Part shown: piece by piece, positions 61,958 through 64,000 of the stretch
Numbering within the stretch: position 1 is the stretch's first letter
Layout: each line of letters begins with the position of its first letter
Source of the DNA: Polyangiaceae bacterium
GTDB taxonomy: Bacteria; Myxococcota_A; Polyangia; Polyangiales; Polyangiaceae
Reading direction: 5' to 3'
Assembly: GCA_020848455.1 (NCBI GenBank)
Contig: JADLAB010000265.1
Coordinates: forward strand, 1-64,000
DNA length: 64,000 bases
Position numbers and translations under genes: made by a program
Notes under the pieces: generated by a model
Databases searched by the model: none
What the model saw: the letters and a program-made list of their open reading frames with translations, nothing else
What the model was told of the DNA's origin: nothing

Positions 61958-63361
61958 GTGAACACCTCCGAAAGAGTCGCCCTGCTCGAGAAGCTGCTCG
62001 ATCGCGTCAAGAGCCGGCCCCCGCGCCGCAAGGCCGACGCCGGCAGCGACCGCCTCATCACGGCCTCGGAGCTCGAGGCGAAGCACCCCGAGCACGCCCG
62101 CGCGCCCGAGCGCGTCGAGCCGCCCGCGAGCGACGCCAAGGCAACGCTGATCTCGAACACCGAGACGAGCGCGGCGGCCCGGGCGGCCCGAGCGCTCGAG
62201 CCGGTGCGCGTGATCGCGGCGGACGAGATTCCGCCCGCGGAGCCGTCTGCGGAGGCGTCGGTCGCGGCGCTAGCGGCGGCCGGGTTCTTCGAGGGGCGGG
62301 GCGACCTCGCCGCCAAGGTCCTTGCCCCGGTACCGGCACCGAGCGTCGAGGCGAAGCCCGCGGCGGTCCCCGTCGAGCCCGCTGCGACCGCCGTCCCCAC
62401 GCCCGAGGCGCGCGCCGCCGAGCCGAAGTCGGCGTTCGAGCTGCTCGCCGAGGTCAAGGCCGCGAAGTCGCGCGCGCCGGCACCGCCGGTCAAGCCCGCG
62501 GTCGATGCCGGCGCACGACCGGCCCCCACCGAGCCGGCGGTGCCGAAGCCCGCGCTGGCCCTCGACGAGGAGCCCGCGCGTGCGGACGAGGCCACGCGGC
62601 GCCCCGAGGCTGCCAGGCCCGCCGAGGTGGCGAAGCCCGTCGAGCCCGTGCCGGCACCTGCGCCGCAGGTCGCGGCCGAGCCGCTGCGACGTCCCGCGCC
62701 CCCACCCCTACCTCGCGCCGAGGAGGAGGGCCGCCGATCCGCACCGCCGCCCTTGCCGGTCTCTCCTCGCCCGGCCGCGGCCGTGGCCGCGCCGCGCGCC
62801 GAGGAGGCGCTCGACGAGGGCGACGAGCCCACGGCGATCCACTCGCGCAAGGAGCTCGCCGCGCTGCAGACCCTGCTCGCCAAGGGCCCCAAGCCGATCG
62901 AGGACGAGATCACATCCGAGGCGCCGATCGAGGCGCCGAAGCTCGCCCCGGTGCCGAGCCCCGCGGCGCCACCGGTTCTGCTCGCCCCGAGGGAGGCTCC
63001 GACGCCCGTCGTCGCCCCGCCGACGCCCGTCGTCGCCCCGCCGACGCCCGTCGCCGCCCCGCCGGCGCCCGTCGTCGCCCCGGTTGCCCGAGAGGCGGCT
63101 CCCGCACCGCTCGCCGCGGCGGCACCCGCCGTCGCGCCGGCGGCGGCGAAGAGGGTGGCCGAGCTCGTCGCCGAGCCTCCGCCGGCGCCCGCGCCCGCGT
63201 TGAGCGCGCGCCCGGAGCTCGTCACCGTTCGCCCCGAGCTCATCAAGCCGGTGATCGTGGCGACGGGGCGCGTCGGCGAGTTCATCGGAGAGGTGGAGCA
63301 GCCACCGCCCCCTCGCTTCGGCGATCTCCTCGACGCGACGCTCGACCTCGGCTTCGACTGA
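61958..63361 (+). CDS. Pro/Ala-rich low-complexity protein
   Basis: 467 residues from the GTG at 61958, with GAGGA five bases upstream; the frame is open far upstream. The N-terminus NTSERVALLEKLLDRVKSRPPRRK is a basic helix. The rest is mostly disordered Pro/Ala/Val/Glu sequence, with a few ordered helices (SAFELLAEVKAAKS, SRKELAALQTLLA) and a conserved-looking end (RVGEFIGEVEQPPPPRFGDLLDATLDLGFD). No signal peptide or membrane span is seen. The RKELAALQTLL region could be an interaction motif. Cytoplasmic scaffold or linker; function unknown. A TATGCT box lies 57 bp before the start. The ROK kinase gene follows by 28 bp. Confidence 0.7.
   Translation: MNTSERVALLEKLLDRVKSRPPRRKADAGSDRLITASELEAKHPEHARAPERVEPPASDAKATLISNTETSAAARAARALEPVRVIAADEIPPAEPSAEASVAALAAAGFFEGRGDLAAKVLAPVPAPSVEAKPAAVPVEPAATAVPTPEARAAEPKSAFELLAEVKAAKSRAPAPPVKPAVDAGARPAPTEPAVPKPALALDEEPARADEATRRPEAARPAEVAKPVEPVPAPAPQVAAEPLRRPAPPPLPRAEEEGRRSAPPPLPVSPRPAAAVAAPRAEEALDEGDEPTAIHSRKELAALQTLLAKGPKPIEDEITSEAPIEAPKLAPVPSPAAPPVLLAPREAPTPVVAPPTPVVAPPTPVAAPPAPVVAPVAREAAPAPLAAAAPAVAPAAAKRVAELVAEPPPAPAPALSARPELVTVRPELIKPVIVATGRVGEFIGEVEQPPPPRFGDLLDATLDLGFD
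63001..63084. repeat. Four 21-bp repeats coding TPVVAPP
   Basis: Units at 63001-63021, 63022-63042, 63043-63063 and 63064-63084 with few changes, within the Pro/Ala-rich protein gene. In-frame heptapeptide expansion. Confidence 0.85.
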
Positions 63362-63389
63362 CGATGCCTGCGGCCTCGGCCACCGGCGC

Positions 63390-64000
63390 ATGCACATCGG
63401 AATCGACCTCGGCGGCACCAAGATCGAGCTGCGAGCGCTGGAGCTCGCGGCCGGGACGGGGCCGCACGCCCCGGGCCGCGAGCTGTGGCGTCAGCGCGTG
63501 CCCACCCCGCGCGCGGACGCCGAGGCGATCGTCGCCGCCGTCGCGGAGCTCGTGCGCCGTGCGGAGCACGAGGTCGGTCCGGCGGCGAGCGTCGGCATCG
63601 GGATCCCGGGCTCGCCTTCGCCCCGCACCGGCCTCGTGCGCGACGCCAACACGACCGCCCTGAACGGCCGGCCGCTCGGGCAGATGCTCGCCAGGGCGTT
63701 GGGCCGCTCCGTCCACCTCGAGAACGACGCCAACTGCTTCGCGCTCTCCGAGGCGAGCGACGGCGCCGGCGCCGACGCCGCGGTGGTGTTCGGCGTCATC
63801 CTGGGGACCGGCGTCGGAGGCGGCCTCGTCGTACGCGGCGAGCTGTGGCGCGGGCGGAACGGCATCGCGGGCGAATGGGGTCACAACCCCCTGCCCTGGC
63901 CCGAGCCGGAGGATGGGCCCGCGCCGAGCTGCTACTGCGGCAAGTCGGGCTGCATCGAGACGTACCTCTCCGGGCCGGGGCTCGTTCGCGACTACGTGGC
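63390..64000 (+). CDS. ROK-family sugar kinase (partial, runs off right edge)
   Basis: 203 codons seen. It starts MHIGIDLGGTKIELRALE, the ATP phosphate loop (DLGGTK) of the ROK family. Further motifs are GIGIPGSPSPRTGLV, LENDANCFALSEA (sugar-binding Asn-Asp), GVILGTGVGGGLV, GEWGHNPL and the zinc motif CYCGKSGCIETYLSG. The combination fits fructokinase, glucokinase or N-acetylglucosamine kinase (NagK-like). No helix-turn-helix precedes it, so it is an enzyme rather than a ROK repressor. The C-terminus is beyond the window. Confidence 0.93.
   Translation, partial: MHIGIDLGGTKIELRALELAAGTGPHAPGRELWRQRVPTPRADAEAIVAAVAELVRRAEHEVGPAASVGIGIPGSPSPRTGLVRDANTTALNGRPLGQMLARALGRSVHLENDANCFALSEASDGAGADAAVVFGVILGTGVGGGLVVRGELWRGRNGIAGEWGHNPLPWPEPEDGPAPSCYCGKSGCIETYLSGPGLVRDYV

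Overview
The window is very GC-rich chromosomal DNA with dense coding on both strands. It most likely comes from a myxobacterium (Myxococcota, probably the Polyangiales/Sorangium side). Four things point there: about ten predicted lipoproteins of unknown function among 47 genes, a protein with a MYXO-CTERM-type C-terminus (60465-61850), a sigma-54 activator with an FHA domain, and a Roadblock/LC7 protein next to accBC. I see no phage, insertion sequence, CRISPR array, rRNA or tRNA.

Layout. 1-8.8 kb: start of a family 2 glycosyltransferase (minus), a large alpha/beta-hydrolase-like lipoprotein coupled to an unknown gene, another lipoprotein, a formylglycine-generating-enzyme-like lipoprotein and a YdcF/SanA-type membrane protein. 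8.9-16 kb: glmU (plus), ribA (minus, own promoter), then a minus-strand cluster running Roadblock protein, accB, accC, pntAA, meaB. 16.2-19.6 kb: an aconitase-family protein that has lost its iron-sulphur cluster ligands, and a sulfatase/alkaline-phosphatase-fold lipoprotein without the usual Cys-x-Pro-x-Arg nucleophile. 19.6-19.9 kb: three tandem 75-bp repeats built on TCAGTTG-type heptamers. 19.9-25.1 kb: minus-strand operon DUF4350-like, MoxR ATPase, DUF58, rsmA. 25.2-31 kb: a 60-residue protein with a good promoter, two co-transcribed surface lipoproteins and a helical-repeat lipoprotein. 31.2-35.4 kb: mutS and a zinc-ribbon membrane protein full of Gly/Pro repeats.

35.9-46.1 kb is the metabolic core: nuoE, F, J, K, L, M and N of respiratory complex I in tight order, with A, B, C, D, G, H and I absent from the window. 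NuoL and NuoM carry long extra C-terminal tails, and a cupredoxin-like lipoprotein follows. 46.2-52.4 kb: a large lipoprotein, a CmpX-like mechanosensitive channel, a small membrane protein and the FHA/sigma-54 regulator. 52.4-55 kb: a minus-strand trio of flavin reductase, rhodanese-MoeB fusion and four-helix di-iron protein. 55-64 kb: a coiled-coil/helix-hairpin-helix protein, a dipeptide epimerase, an acetyltransferase, a strikingly cysteine-rich lipoprotein, the MYXO-CTERM protein, a proline/alanine-rich protein and the start of a ROK sugar kinase.

The best candidates for undescribed biology are the cluster-less aconitase paralogue, the flavin reductase/rhodanese-E1/di-iron trio, the NuoL extension and the Cys-rich lipoprotein. 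All functions are read from motifs by eye; no database search was run.
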